From assembly GCF_040712075.1 (NCBI RefSeq), contig NZ_JBFCVL010000007.1:248001-312000 (forward strand): DNA of 64,000 bases, written 5' to 3'. The notes below the pieces were generated by a model, which was not told the DNA's origin, did no database searches, and saw only the letters and a program-made list of their open reading frames with translations. How positions within the stretch are numbered: the first letter of the stretch is position 1; the number at the start of each line of letters is the position of its first letter. Both the position numbers and the translations under genes were made by a program. Shown one piece after another: positions 27,351 through 37,302 of the stretch. Source of the DNA: Fodinicurvata sp. EGI_FJ10296. Lineage in GTDB: Bacteria > Pseudomonadota > Alphaproteobacteria > DSM-16000 > Inquilinaceae.

Positions 27351-28370
27351 CTATTGGGCGGCGAGATCGCTGATCTCGCCAAGCGCTTCCAGCGACAGGC
27401 GGAAGTTCTCTTCGTAATTCTCGCCGGGCTCCATGACCGACAGGTCCTCGACGCCGCTTTCGGCGATGAAGTCCTGGTATTCCGGCAGGTCCTTGATCGA
27501 GATGATGGCGTCCTGAAGGCGGGCGAAACGCTCGGGGTGCTCGTCGACCATGGCCGCCGGGACGGCATAGACGTGATACCGTGCCAGGAAGTCAGGGGTC
27601 GGTGGCTCCAGGCCTTCTTCGGCCAGCGCATCGACCATCAGCGTCGCTTCGGGCCAGCGGGGGCTGGGTTCCGGCGACCCGAGCAGCAGGCCCCGGACGT
27701 CGTCGCGCATGTTCAGGCGCGAGAAATCGTCGCCGATATTCGCGGTGACATGACCGCCCAGAACCGCACTGCCCGCTTCACCACCTGAGGGATAGCCGAC
27801 GTGATTGACGTCGAGATCGAACACGTCCATGATCCAGCGGCCGAACAGATCCTGAGCGCCGCCGGTCACGGCACTGACTGAGAGCTCGCCGGGATTTTCG
27901 CGCGCCGCCTCGACGAAATCAGCCCAGGTTTCATAGGGCGAATCATTGGCGACCACGATCAGGCGCGGATCGTAGATGTCGACGGCCAGGATGGCCCAGT
28001 CGTCGGCATCATACGGCGCATCCTGAAGGGCGATGGTCATGCTCTGGTCGGGCTGGTTGGTCGACAGAATGGTATAGCCGTCCGGCTCCTCGCGCAGGAC
28101 GGTAAGCGCCCCGACCTGTCCGCCGGCGCCGGGCGCGTTCTGTACCGTGACCGACACGCCGAGGACTTCTTCGAGATGACGCGCCATGACCCGTGTCTGG
28201 CGGTCGGTGCCGCCACCGGCGCCAAAGGCGACAATCACGGATATATCGCGCTCGGGCCAATCCTGTGCCACGGCATCGGTTGAGTCGGCAATCGACAGAC
28301 TGCCGATAGCCACACCCACGGTCGCCAGCAACGCCAGACGCGAGGTCGGTTTTGATATGTTTCTTGGCAT
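27351..28370 (-). CDS. Tripartite tricarboxylate transporter receptor, TctC/Bug family (copy 1)
   Basis: A 339-residue periplasmic receptor with a signal peptide ending SIADSTDAVAQ, followed by WPERDISVIVAFGAGGGTD, VQNAPGAGGQVGALTVL and EEPDGYTIL, the core Bug motifs. It captures a small carboxylate for a TctAB carrier. It is the last gene of the aldolase-hyuA-hyuB-aminotransferase run, 45 bp after it, with a perfect GGAGG site. Its membrane partner may be the tctBA pair at 35.7-37.8 kb on the same strand. Confidence 0.92.
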   Translation of the reverse strand: MPRNISKPTSRLALLATVGVAIGSLSIADSTDAVAQDWPERDISVIVAFGAGGGTDRQTRVMARHLEEVLGVSVTVQNAPGAGGQVGALTVLREEPDGYTILSTNQPDQSMTIALQDAPYDADDWAILAVDIYDPRLIVVANDSPYETWADFVEAARENPGELSVSAVTGGAQDLFGRWIMDVFDLDVNHVGYPSGGEAGSAVLGGHVTANIGDDFSRLNMRDDVRGLLLGSPEPSPRWPEATLMVDALAEEGLEPPTPDFLARYHVYAVPAAMVDEHPERFARLQDAIISIKDLPEYQDFIAESGVEDLSVMEPGENYEENFRLSLEALGEISDLAAQ

Positions 28371-28415
28371 TTTATGCCTCCACTGTTTAGATTGATGTCA
28401 TTGTTGTTACATTAT

Positions 28416-29591
28416 TCAGTTGGTGCTTTTAACCAGCGACAGCACTTTCTGAATATCGTCGTCGTTGTTGTAGTAATGCAGGGAAAATCTGACCAGACCG
28501 CGTCGCAGCGACAGGGTCACGCCATTCTCAAGCAACAGCTCGAAGAGCCGGGTCAGGGATTCGTCGTCGCTGCTGTAGTGCCCGCCGCTGCCCCATTGGC
28601 CGACGGTTACCATCTGGCAAAGCCCGTCATCCCGACGGCCGCTGCACACCTCCAGGCCCGCCGCCTCCAGACCCTTCGTAAAGGTATCGGCGAGGTTCAG
28701 GACATGGGCTTCGATGGTCCGCGATCCGGCCTCCAGCAGCATGTCCAGCGCCGCCTCGGTCGCGATGGCGGCACTGTAGTTGTAATTTCCGACCTCGAAA
28801 CGGCGGCCGTCGTTGGGAAGCTGATAGCTGAAGGTGCCCATCACCTCTTCATGATCGCTTTCGGCGACCAGGACGGAATAGCGCGCCAGATAAACCGGCT
28901 GCATACGCTGCAGCCACTCCTGGCGGCAGTAGAGGAACCCCATGCCGTATGGCCCCAGGATCGCCTTGTGGCTGCTGACCGCCAGTGCATCGATGTTCAT
29001 GGCCTCGACGTCGACATGCATGACGCCGGCGGATTGCGCGGCATCGACCAGCAGAAAGATGCCCCGCTCGCGGCAGAACTTGCCGATCGGCGTCGGATCC
29101 AGGGTCCGGCCGGGCGCGAAGGAAACCTGCGAAATGGCGACCAGGCGCGTACGGTCGTCGATGGCCGCGAAATAATCCTCCGGGCGGACGCGGCCATGGT
29201 CGGACTTCACAATGCGGATTTCCACATCGCGCCGGCGCTCGTTCAGCCAGACATAGATGTTGTTCGGATGCTCCACGTCGGGGCACAGCACCACATTGTC
29301 GCCGGCCCGCCATTCGATGGCGTTGGCGATGATGTTGAGCCCTTCGGACACGTTCTTGGTGAACGCCACCTCGGACGTTTTTGCGCCGATCAACCGGGCG
29401 AACTTCCCCCTGGTCCGCTCCAGCGCGGCCATCCATTGGTCCTTGGTGCCGCCCGTCCCCTGCCAGTCGTCCAGCCATGCGTCATAGGCCTGACGAACGG
29501 GGCGCGACAGCGGCGCCCGCGCGGCGATATCCATATAGATGCGGCGGTCGAAGACCGGAAACAGCGATCTGAATTCGGCCTGTGTGCTCAT
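28416..29591 (-). CDS. Class V aminotransferase (cysteine desulfurase/selenocysteine lyase fold)
   Basis: A 391-residue PLP enzyme: EVAFTKNVSEGLNIIANAI, DVEHPNN, VDAAQSAGV with Asp183, and SSHKAILGPYGMGFLY with the Schiff-base Lys209. The class includes cysteine desulfurases, isopenicillin-N epimerases and amino-acid lyases. The desulfurase-type active-site Cys loop is not evident, so epimerase or lyase chemistry is more likely. It overlaps hyuB by four bases and is therefore likely to act in the same pathway. Confidence 0.88.
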   Translation of the reverse strand: MSTQAEFRSLFPVFDRRIYMDIAARAPLSRPVRQAYDAWLDDWQGTGGTKDQWMAALERTRGKFARLIGAKTSEVAFTKNVSEGLNIIANAIEWRAGDNVVLCPDVEHPNNIYVWLNERRRDVEIRIVKSDHGRVRPEDYFAAIDDRTRLVAISQVSFAPGRTLDPTPIGKFCRERGIFLLVDAAQSAGVMHVDVEAMNIDALAVSSHKAILGPYGMGFLYCRQEWLQRMQPVYLARYSVLVAESDHEEVMGTFSYQLPNDGRRFEVGNYNYSAAIATEAALDMLLEAGSRTIEAHVLNLADTFTKGLEAAGLEVCSGRRDDGLCQMVTVGQWGSGGHYSSDDESLTRLFELLLENGVTLSLRRGLVRFSLHYYNNDDDIQKVLSLVKSTN

Positions 29592-31258
29592 AGTCCGGCC
29601 CCCCCTTTCGTGACGCGTCCTTCGCGGATGTCTTTCTCAAGCAGCGCGGGGTCGCGGCGATCCGGGTCGCCGAAGCCGGCGCCGCCGGGTGTGCGGATGC
29701 TCAGCACATCGCCTTGTGCCATGGCCAGTTCGCCCACAGCCGAGGGCAGTCTGCGCTCGCCCGAACGCCCCGGATTGAGCACGAAGGCGCCGGTCGCCCC
29801 GTCCCGGCCGCCATCGACACCCCGCGGCGCCACGGCCTGGCGTTCGGCCGACAGGCTGACCGTCATGGGCGACAGGGCCCGATAATCACGGATCAGCCCG
29901 CAGCCGCCGCGATAATGTCCCGCGCCGCCGCTGTCGTCCCTGAGGGCATAGCGTTCGATAATCAGGGGATAGGCGTGTTCCAGCGCCTCGACCGGCAGGT
30001 TCGACGCGCCGGAGGCGTGAATCCGCACCGCGTCCATGCCGTCCTGATAGGGCCGCGCACCCTGCGCGCCAGCAAAGGTCTCATAGTCGACCCAGACACC
30101 GCCGGACGGGTAGGTTCCCGAGAATGTCGCCTGATGGTGCGGCCCCGACCCGGCAACCGCGCTTTCAGGCACCATCTGCGACAGCGTCGACGCCACAACG
30201 TCGCCAACCACCGCCGAGGCCAGAGCACGCGCGCCGACCGCCGCACCGGGCGATGGGCTGACGACCGTGCCTTCGGGCGTCTTGACGGTGATGGCGCGGA
30301 AATAGCCGGAATTCGCCGGCAGGTCCGGATCCAGCAGGATCTTGACTACGCAGTAGATCGTCGAATGCAGGGCACCTACCGGCAGGTTCCGGGCGCTGGG
30401 CAGTTGTGGGCCGGTGCCTTCGAAGTCCAGAATCAGTTCGGTGCCCTTTTTCTCCAGCCGCAGCTTGATCGGCACGGTTTCGCCATTGCCATAAAGATCG
30501 GGATCCAGGGCATCGGCGGCCTCGAACACACCGTCGGGAATGTCGGCGAGCCGTGCGCGGAACCGGCGCTCCGTCGCATCGAGATAATGGTTGCAGGCGC
30601 CGATGACACGGTCATGGCCATATCTTTGCATGCATTCCGTCAGACGCCGGACGCCGACGGTGTTGGCCGCGATCTGTGCCAGGATATCGCCATGCCGTTC
30701 CTCGGGCGTGCGCGAGTTCAGGGTGATGATTTCCTGAATGTCGCGGTTCACCACGCCGCCGCGCACGATCGCGACCGGCGGCAGCCTGATGCCCTCCTGG
30801 AAAATCGTCTGGCAGATCGAGGATTCGCTTCCCGCGACCATACCGCCGACATCGGCGTGGTGGGCGATATTGGCGACGAAGGCCGCGACCCGGCCTTCGA
30901 AAAAGACCGGGGCGACGAAGTTGATGTCCGGCAGATGCTGGCCGCCGCCGGTATAGGGATCGTTGGCCAGGAACATGTCGCCCGGCGACAGGGTGTCGAG
31001 AGGATGAAAGTGCAGCAGATGCTCGATCGCCCCGATCATCGACCCGAGATGGATCGGGATGCGCGGCGCCTGGGCCAGAACGTCGCCGTTCGGGGCCAGC
31101 ACTGCCGTGGAACAATCCGCGCGCTGCTTGATATTCGGGGAAAAACTCGCCCGGATCAGCGTCGAGGCCATTTCTTCGGCCACGCCCATGATCTGGTTGG
31201 CGATGACTTCCACCCAGATCGCGTCCATTCCGTCCAGGTCTTTAGCAGCGCCGGTCAT
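29588..31258 (-). CDS. hyuB: Hydantoinase B/oxoprolinase family subunit
   Basis: A 556-residue HyuB-family protein: MDAIWVEVIANQIMGVAEEM, NIKQRADCSTAVLAPNG, PGDMFLANDPYTGGGQHLPD, IAHHADVGG and the C-terminal RTPGGAGFGDPDRRDP. With HyuA it forms an ATP-dependent ring-opening amidohydrolase (hydantoins, 5-oxoproline) or a related carboxylase-type enzyme. Four-base overlaps join it to hyuA upstream and the aminotransferase gene downstream. Confidence 0.93.
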   Translation of the reverse strand: MTGAAKDLDGMDAIWVEVIANQIMGVAEEMASTLIRASFSPNIKQRADCSTAVLAPNGDVLAQAPRIPIHLGSMIGAIEHLLHFHPLDTLSPGDMFLANDPYTGGGQHLPDINFVAPVFFEGRVAAFVANIAHHADVGGMVAGSESSICQTIFQEGIRLPPVAIVRGGVVNRDIQEIITLNSRTPEERHGDILAQIAANTVGVRRLTECMQRYGHDRVIGACNHYLDATERRFRARLADIPDGVFEAADALDPDLYGNGETVPIKLRLEKKGTELILDFEGTGPQLPSARNLPVGALHSTIYCVVKILLDPDLPANSGYFRAITVKTPEGTVVSPSPGAAVGARALASAVVGDVVASTLSQMVPESAVAGSGPHHQATFSGTYPSGGVWVDYETFAGAQGARPYQDGMDAVRIHASGASNLPVEALEHAYPLIIERYALRDDSGGAGHYRGGCGLIRDYRALSPMTVSLSAERQAVAPRGVDGGRDGATGAFVLNPGRSGERRLPSAVGELAMAQGDVLSIRTPGGAGFGDPDRRDPALLEKDIREGRVTKGGAGL

Positions 31259-33333
31259 TGCGCGTCCTTTCCGTTCGAAGCGGCATCGTTCCGCGTCATG
31301 ACGATATCGCCGGAAGCCGCAAGGCGGGCGGTCATGCCCGGCGGTACGACCGTGGTGCTGTCCATCTGTTCCAGCAGTGCCGGACCCTCCAGACGCGTCC
31401 CGGCCGGCAGCCTTGAGCGGTCATAAACGGGAGTCGCCGTGACGCCGGTGGACTTGAACCAGACCGGACGCTCTCCGGTGCGGCCGTCGCCGTCGGCCGG
31501 CGCGTGCGCTGCGGCCGGCAGCGGTGTGGCAGGCGCGATCGCCGTAAGCCGGACCGCGACCAGTTCCACGGGCTTGCCTTCGGCGGCATAGCCGTAATGC
31601 TCGTGGTGGAACCTGTGAAAGGACGCATGCAGATCGTCGACGATGCCGCCGCCCGAAACCGCAGCGCGATCGAACGGGATCAGCAATTCGAAGTCCTGGC
31701 CGACATAGCGCATGTCGGCGGCGTATCGCAGTGTCAGCGCCTCACGATCCAGGGCTTCGCTCGTCGACCATGCGGCCATTTCCTCGTCGATCCCCTCGAT
31801 CAGAGTCCGAAGATCGGCGAGCGTCGCCTGCGTGACGGGCATGATCCGCGTGCGGCTGAAATCGGTCCGGCGCTCGGAGTGAAGCAGTCCCTGCGCGCAC
31901 AGCAGACCCGGCCGCGCCGGGACGACCACTGTGCGCATGCCCAGTTCTTCGGCGATTTCCGCCGCGTGCAGGGGTCCCGCACCGCCGAACGCCATCAGGG
32001 CGAAATCGCGCGGGTCATAGCCACGTTCGACGGAAATCACGCGGATCGCCTGAACCATGTTCGCGTTGACGATCTGCAGAATACCGATCGCCGCCTGCTC
32101 GGCGTCGAGCGACAGCGGATCGCCGATCCGGTTCGACAGGGCAGCGTGCGCGGCCGGCAGATCGACCTTCATCCGGCCGTTCAGCAGGGCAACAGGGTTC
32201 AGCCGCCCCAGCACCACATTGGCATCGCTGACCGCTGGCTGGGTCCCGCCATGGCCGTAGCAGGCCGGACCGGGCCGTGCCCCGGCGCTTTTGGGGCCCA
32301 CCTTGAGCAGGCCGCCGTCATCGATCCAGGCGATACTGCCGCCCCCCGCACCGACGGTATGAATATCGACGGTCGGCGTTCGAACCGGCATGCCGCCGAC
32401 GGTCTGATCGCGGCGGATGGGCGCGCGGCCATTTTCCACCAGACAGACATCGGTGCTGGTGCCGCCCATGTCGAAAGTGACGAAATCCGGGGTGTCAACG
32501 TCGCGTCCGACGGCGATCGCACCGACGACACCGGCAGCGGGTCCGGACAGGAAGGTGCCGATCGGTCGCTCCCGTGCCCGCTCGGCCGACATGGTGCCGC
32601 CGTTCGACTGCATGACCGTCACGCCGGCCGGCGCGCCCTGATCACGGACACCGTCTTCCAGCGCGCCCAGATACCGCCCCATCACCGGCAGCAGTGCTGC
32701 GTTCAGAACGGTCGAACAAAAGCGTTCGTATTCGCGGAACTCGCCGACGACGTCGCTCGAACAGCAGACATACATATCGGGAAGCGCCTGCTTGATGGCC
32801 TCGGCAATCGCGGCCTCGTGGGCAGGATTGGCATAGGAATGCAGCAGGCAGACTGCCACTGTTCGACCGTCGGATCGCGCCAGATTCTCGACCAGCCGGC
32901 GCAGCGATTCCGCCGACAGGGGCGTGACCACGCTGCCGCTGGCATCCAGACGTTCCTCGACCTCGAACCGGCGGTCGCGCGGCGCGATCGGATCGGGTTT
33001 GGGCCGGTCCAGATTCCACAGTTGCGGCCGCCGCTGCCGTGCCAGTTCAAGAATGTCCCGGAAACCCGCCGTCGAGACGAGCTGGGTCGGCGCATATCGA
33101 CCTTCAAGGATCGCGTTCGTCGCGACCGTCGTACCGTGCGAAAAAGCTTTGACCGAGGATGCCGGTTCGCCGGCGATTTCCAGTACCCGGCTCAGGCCTT
33201 CCAATGCGGCATCGGCCGGATTCTCCCGCGTCGACGGCAGCTTGAAGTAATGATACTCCGCCCGATCTCGGTCGATGGCCACGACGTCGGTGAAGGTCCC
33301 GCCAACGTCGATTCCGACCAGGACATTGCCCAT
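31255..33333 (-). CDS. hyuA: Hydantoinase A/oxoprolinase family subunit
   Basis: A 692-residue ASKHA-fold ATP-dependent subunit: VGIDVGGTFTDVVAID at the N-terminus, KAFSHGTTVATNAILEG, VTFDMGGTSTDVCLV, HTVGAGGGSIAWID and LMAFGGAGPLHAAEIAEELG. It couples ATP use to ring opening together with HyuB. It starts 3 bp after the aldolase stop, with an AAGGAA site inside that gene's end. The exact substrate is not determined by sequence. Confidence 0.94.
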   Translation of the reverse strand: MGNVLVGIDVGGTFTDVVAIDRDRAEYHYFKLPSTRENPADAALEGLSRVLEIAGEPASSVKAFSHGTTVATNAILEGRYAPTQLVSTAGFRDILELARQRRPQLWNLDRPKPDPIAPRDRRFEVEERLDASGSVVTPLSAESLRRLVENLARSDGRTVAVCLLHSYANPAHEAAIAEAIKQALPDMYVCCSSDVVGEFREYERFCSTVLNAALLPVMGRYLGALEDGVRDQGAPAGVTVMQSNGGTMSAERARERPIGTFLSGPAAGVVGAIAVGRDVDTPDFVTFDMGGTSTDVCLVENGRAPIRRDQTVGGMPVRTPTVDIHTVGAGGGSIAWIDDGGLLKVGPKSAGARPGPACYGHGGTQPAVSDANVVLGRLNPVALLNGRMKVDLPAAHAALSNRIGDPLSLDAEQAAIGILQIVNANMVQAIRVISVERGYDPRDFALMAFGGAGPLHAAEIAEELGMRTVVVPARPGLLCAQGLLHSERRTDFSRTRIMPVTQATLADLRTLIEGIDEEMAAWSTSEALDREALTLRYAADMRYVGQDFELLIPFDRAAVSGGGIVDDLHASFHRFHHEHYGYAAEGKPVELVAVRLTAIAPATPLPAAAHAPADGDGRTGERPVWFKSTGVTATPVYDRSRLPAGTRLEGPALLEQMDSTTVVPPGMTARLAASGDIVMTRNDAASNGKDAQ

Positions 33334-33336
33334 GAA

Positions 33337-34437
33337 TTAGTTCCTTTTCCAGTCAAGGCGATGGGCGGGGTCGCGCACGAATTCGCGCCACGCCGCCGAC
33401 AGGGCAGCGGCCGCGACAGCGATTTCCGCGTCTTTGATCTGATGATGCGTTACCAGGCGGAGTGTCCCGTCATCGCGACGGTCGATCAGGACGCCGCGCG
33501 CTTCGAGATCGTCGGCGAAGGCCGCCGCATGACCGTCGAAGGGGCAGGGATCGAGGTTGACGATGTTCGTTTGTACGCTGTCCATGTCGACGAGCCGCGG
33601 ATCCAGCCCGGCCAGTGTTTCGGCCAGCCTTCGCGCCGTGTCGTGGTCGTGCGGCAAGCGGGCGGGCCCCTCGTCCAGGGCGACCAGTCCGGCGGCGGCC
33701 ATCAGGCCAGACTGCCGCATCGCGCCGCCCAGCATCTTGACCGTGGACTTTGCCCGCTCGATGAAATCGCGATCGCCGCATAACAGCGATCCGATCGGCG
33801 CGCCCAGACCTTTGGACACGCAGAACATGACGCTGTCGGCATATCGGCAGATTTCGCCGACCGTGACATCCAGCCGAACGGCGGCATTGAATATCCGGGC
33901 GCCGTCGAGATGGATCGGTATCCCGGCCTCGGCCGCCAGTTCATGTATCGCCGCCATTCCGGACAGAGGCGGAACGACGCCACCGCGCCCGTTATGACTG
34001 GTCTCGATGCAGATCAGGCCGACATTACCCGGCCCGCGGCCTGCCATATTTCGTCTTGTCCGGGCATTGGGCGAGCGCAGCAAGTCGCGCACGGCGCCCG
34101 GGTCCGGCAACCCGTCCGGGCCGTCGATCAGGATCGGCAGCACGCCGGCGACCGCCGCCATCCCACCCCGCTCGGATCGAACGACATGGGCCAATGTTTC
34201 GCAGACAACCAAATTGCCCGGACGGGTATGGCAGGCAAGCGCCGTCAGATTGCCCATGGTCCCGCTCGGAACGAACAGGGCCGCCTCCTTGCCGGTGACC
34301 ACCGCGGCGGCGCTCTGCAGCCGGTCGACTGTCGGATCGGCACCGCGCGCAGCGTCTTCAACCGTCGCCGCAGCGATCGCACCCATCATGGCGGGCGTCG
34401 GTCTGGTAACGGTGTCGCTGCGGAGATCGACCAGCAT
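33337..34437 (-). CDS. Low-specificity threonine aldolase / beta-eliminating lyase
   Basis: A 366-residue fold-type I PLP enzyme: LRSDTVTRPTPAMMGAIAAA, ALFVPSGTMGNLTAL, IHLDGARIFNAAVRL with Asp178, and MFCVSKGLGAPIGSLL with the PLP Lys209. The family cleaves beta-hydroxy-amino acids to glycine and an aldehyde, or beta-eliminates related substrates. It leads the minus-strand run through hyuA, hyuB and the aminotransferase to tctC. Confidence 0.9.
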   Translation of the reverse strand: MLVDLRSDTVTRPTPAMMGAIAAATVEDAARGADPTVDRLQSAAAVVTGKEAALFVPSGTMGNLTALACHTRPGNLVVCETLAHVVRSERGGMAAVAGVLPILIDGPDGLPDPGAVRDLLRSPNARTRRNMAGRGPGNVGLICIETSHNGRGGVVPPLSGMAAIHELAAEAGIPIHLDGARIFNAAVRLDVTVGEICRYADSVMFCVSKGLGAPIGSLLCGDRDFIERAKSTVKMLGGAMRQSGLMAAAGLVALDEGPARLPHDHDTARRLAETLAGLDPRLVDMDSVQTNIVNLDPCPFDGHAAAFADDLEARGVLIDRRDDGTLRLVTHHQIKDAEIAVAAAALSAAWREFVRDPAHRLDWKRN

Positions 34438-34867
34438 GCCAACTTGTTCCCGAGAAACTCCGGTGCGCCCGCCCCTGTCTGCCCTGTCGACCCGCGGCCA
34501 GTTGCTGGCCAGTTGCCGGATTGAGCGTTCGGGGATCGAAGGCGTCCGATCACAGTCGACCAGCCGGCGTCCGGGAACAAGCCGATGAGGTGCCTAGCAG
34601 ATATACTGATCCGGCATATCACCGTACCCCAACCCCATCCATTGCAGCCCTTCGTTTGACCCGCGCATGGTCCGCAGCCGATGCGGGTATCGCCCCGCGC
34701 CGCCATATGGGCCAGGCATATCTGTTATCGGGAATGACACCGTACGATTGCCCGCGCCAGACGCCTATGCTGTATCGGCCGTCATTCGTCCACCACCGTT
34801 GTCCGATGCGAACCGCGACCGGCGTGGCAGTCCCGGCACCCTTCAATTTTCGCAAAAGGCCGCCTCC
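34438..34867. other. Intergenic divergent promoter region
   Basis: About 430 bp between the aldolase gene (leftward) and the isomerase-like gene (rightward). No gene is supported. It should hold both promoters. Scattered AT-rich words (agatatactgatccggcata near 34600; ggcatatctgttatc near 34715) could be regulator sites, but I see no clear operator symmetry. Confidence 0.4.
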
Positions 34868-35605
34868 ATGACCGACACCACGGCTCCGGCCGCCCCCGCC
34901 CAAAGGCGCTTCAGGGCTGGACTGCTGATACCTTCGTCCAACACGACGCTGGAGCGCGAGTACAACTCGATCGGACCGCTGGAGGTAAGCTGGCATTTCG
35001 CCCGGGTCACGATGACCCGCGTCGACCGCGCCGGCATTGCCGGCCAGGACCCGGAGATCGATATCGAGGCCGCAAAGCTGGGCGCGGCTCACCCCCATGT
35101 CGTGCTGTTCTGCCAATCGGCGGCGTCGTTCGTCATGGGACACGACTACGACGAAAATCTGGCCCGGCGCATCTCTGATGCCAGCGGGGCACCGGCGCTC
35201 GTCGCCGGGGTGACGATGGTCGACCTGCTGAACGCACTGGGCGTCCGGCGGCTGGCGCTGGCAACGCCGTTCGCCGATACCATCAACCGCGATACCAGAC
35301 GCTATTTCGAAGGCGCCGGTTTCATCGTATCCGGTATGTCGGGGCTGGGCATCGTTACCAATTTCGATATCGCCGCGCTGGACGAAAGCCGCCTGATCGA
35401 TTTGGCCACGAGTGTCGACCGTAGCGATGCCGAGGCCATCGTCATGCCGGGCGGGAACATGCCTTGCCTTGCTCATATCACGGCGATGGAAGCGGCGGTC
35501 GGCAAACCGATTATCACCACCAACCTGGCGGGAATGTGGGCCATTGCCCGCACGCTGGATTTCAAACTCTCCGGCGAGCGGTTCGGCCGGGTCGCCCTGG
35601 CCTGA
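34868..35605 (+). CDS. Asp/Glu racemase superfamily, maleate cis-trans isomerase-like (two catalytic Cys)
   Basis: A 245-residue protein: GLLIPSSNTTLEREY at the N-terminus, VLFCQSAASFVMG with Cys82, and IVMPGGNMPCLAHI with Cys200. Both cysteines fall where maleate isomerase has Cys76 and Cys194, with the same spacing of 118, so isomerase or racemase chemistry is likely. ATG 34868 follows AAAGG; the open frame extends upstream without conservation. It stands alone on the plus strand between two minus-strand units. Maleate is a candidate substrate by inference only. Confidence 0.82.
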   Translation: MTDTTAPAAPAQRRFRAGLLIPSSNTTLEREYNSIGPLEVSWHFARVTMTRVDRAGIAGQDPEIDIEAAKLGAAHPHVVLFCQSAASFVMGHDYDENLARRISDASGAPALVAGVTMVDLLNALGVRRLALATPFADTINRDTRRYFEGAGFIVSGMSGLGIVTNFDIAALDESRLIDLATSVDRSDAEAIVMPGGNMPCLAHITAMEAAVGKPIITTNLAGMWAIARTLDFKLSGERFGRVALA

Positions 35606-35625
35606 ACCGAGGCACCTAACGCGGT

Positions 35626-35651
35626 TCCGGCACCCCTGAAGGGATGCCGGA
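35626..35651. terminator. Hairpin between convergent genes
   Basis: Stem tccggca (35626-35632) with tgccgga (35645-35651), continued by ccc/ggg after one mismatch and a tgaa loop. There is no U-tract. It lies between the convergent isomerase-like gene and tctA. Confidence 0.45.
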
Positions 35652-35687
35652 GAAGAAGCCGCGAAGCAAAAGAGCGGGTGCCGGTCG

Positions 35688-37241
35688 CTAGAAGTCGTCG
35701 ACCGGCATCTGTGTACCCGGTCCCACCAGCGACCGCATACGGCGCTTCGCGCGGCTGCCCCTGAAGGCCTTGTAGGCACCGATCGACAGGCTGGCCACCA
35801 GCACGACCAGCAACGCGAACGCCACGGGCCGCTCGAAAAACGACAGATACCAGTTGTCCCGATAGAGCTGCATCGTCCGGATCAGTTCGTTGTCAGCGAT
35901 CGGGCCGAGGATCACGCCCATGACCACCGCGGTCGGCGAGTAGTCGTAGTACCGCATCAAGAAGCCGAGCAGCCCGAACCCCAGCATGAGATAGACGTCG
36001 AAGGTCGCGTTGCGAAGTCCGAACGCCCCGAGGATCGAGAACATCATCAGCACGGGCACGAGGATTCGGGTCCGGACCGAAAGGGCACCGGTCATCGCGT
36101 AGCCCGCCCCTGCCGCCATTGCCACCATGAAGACCTGCGAGATGATCGCGGCCATGATCAGGCCGTAGACGACCGGTATCTGCTGATGCACCAGCTGCGG
36201 GCCGGCGCGGAGGTCGTGCATGGTCATCGCCCCCAGCAATACCGCCGTCGCGACGCTGCCGGGCACCCCCAGCACCATGGTCGTCATCAGGGCGCCGCCG
36301 GAACAGGCATTATTGGAGGATTCCGCAGCCACGATGCCGTCGGGATTGCCCTTTCCGAAGCTGTCGGGATCCTTCGACGCGCGTTTGGCCAGGGCGTATG
36401 ACGCGAATGCCGCCAGCGTTCCGCCGGCTGCCGGCACCATTCCCACCAGCATACCGGTCGGACCGGAGCGCAGCAGCGTTCGCCAGTGCCGGAACGGAAC
36501 GCCGAAACCGCGCTTCATGCCGGCGATGCTGCGTTGGTCGACACCGCTGCTGCCCTGAACGACGTATTCGCGCCCGATCAGCACCAGCAATTCGGTCACG
36601 ACGAACAATCCGATCAGGATTGGCACGACGGGCATGCCCTCGACCAGATAAAGGCTGTCGAACGTCGCTCGCCATTCACCCGTCGGCACCAGGCCGATCG
36701 TGCCCAGCATCAGTCCGAACACCCCCGAGGCCAGGATCTTCAGCGGCGAGCCGGAGCCGATCGTGCCCAGAATGGCGATCCCCATCAGCGCCACGAGGAA
36801 CAGTTCCGGCGGTCCGAATCTGAGCGCGAATGCCGCCAGCGCGCCAATGCCCACAAGCAGCATCAGATACGAGAACAAGCCGCCCAAGGCGGATGACATG
36901 ATGGCCGTTCCGAGCGCCTCGCTTGCCCGGCCCTGCTGGGTCAGCGGATAGCCGTCAAGCGCCGTCGCCGCGTTTTCCGGCGCGCCGGGCGTGTTCAGCA
37001 GAATTGCCGTCAGCGACCCGCCATACGTGACGGCAACATAGGTCGAGGTCAGAAAGATCAGCGCGTTCAGGGGCGACATGGCAAAGGTGATCGGCAGCAG
37101 CAGTGCCACCGCCATGCCGGAAGAAAGGCCGGGCGTGGCGCCGACGATGATCCCCAGAAACGTGCCCAGCAGCATCCAGCCAAAGGGCTCGATACCCCAC
37201 ACCGCCGTCAGGCCAACGCCGATCAATTCAAAGATACTCAA
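35688..37241 (-). CDS. tctA: Tripartite tricarboxylate transporter large membrane subunit TctA (copy 1)
   Basis: A 517-residue protein with about 11-12 membrane helices and TctA motifs: GIIVGATPGLSSGMAVALLLP, YGGSLTAILLNTPGAPENAATALDGYPL, GMVPAAGGTLAAFASYALAK and VLGVPGSVATAVLLGAM. It is the ion-coupled carrier served by a TctC receptor. It follows tctB by 61 bp. No tctC is adjacent; the nearest on this strand is at 27.4 kb. Confidence 0.94.
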   Translation of the reverse strand: MSIFELIGVGLTAVWGIEPFGWMLLGTFLGIIVGATPGLSSGMAVALLLPITFAMSPLNALIFLTSTYVAVTYGGSLTAILLNTPGAPENAATALDGYPLTQQGRASEALGTAIMSSALGGLFSYLMLLVGIGALAAFALRFGPPELFLVALMGIAILGTIGSGSPLKILASGVFGLMLGTIGLVPTGEWRATFDSLYLVEGMPVVPILIGLFVVTELLVLIGREYVVQGSSGVDQRSIAGMKRGFGVPFRHWRTLLRSGPTGMLVGMVPAAGGTLAAFASYALAKRASKDPDSFGKGNPDGIVAAESSNNACSGGALMTTMVLGVPGSVATAVLLGAMTMHDLRAGPQLVHQQIPVVYGLIMAAIISQVFMVAMAAGAGYAMTGALSVRTRILVPVLMMFSILGAFGLRNATFDVYLMLGFGLLGFLMRYYDYSPTAVVMGVILGPIADNELIRTMQLYRDNWYLSFFERPVAFALLVVLVASLSIGAYKAFRGSRAKRRMRSLVGPGTQMPVDDF

Positions 37242-37302
37242 ATTCCGTCCTCCGATCGATACGTCATCGACAATTCAGAAAACCCGTGCGACGGAAACGG
37301 GC

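Noticed and set aside
31504-33783. A 759-codon plus-strand open frame opposite hyuA and the aldolase gene
   Set aside because: Antisense shadow; its product is rich in Arg, His and Gln with no recognisable domain, while both minus-strand genes are intact.
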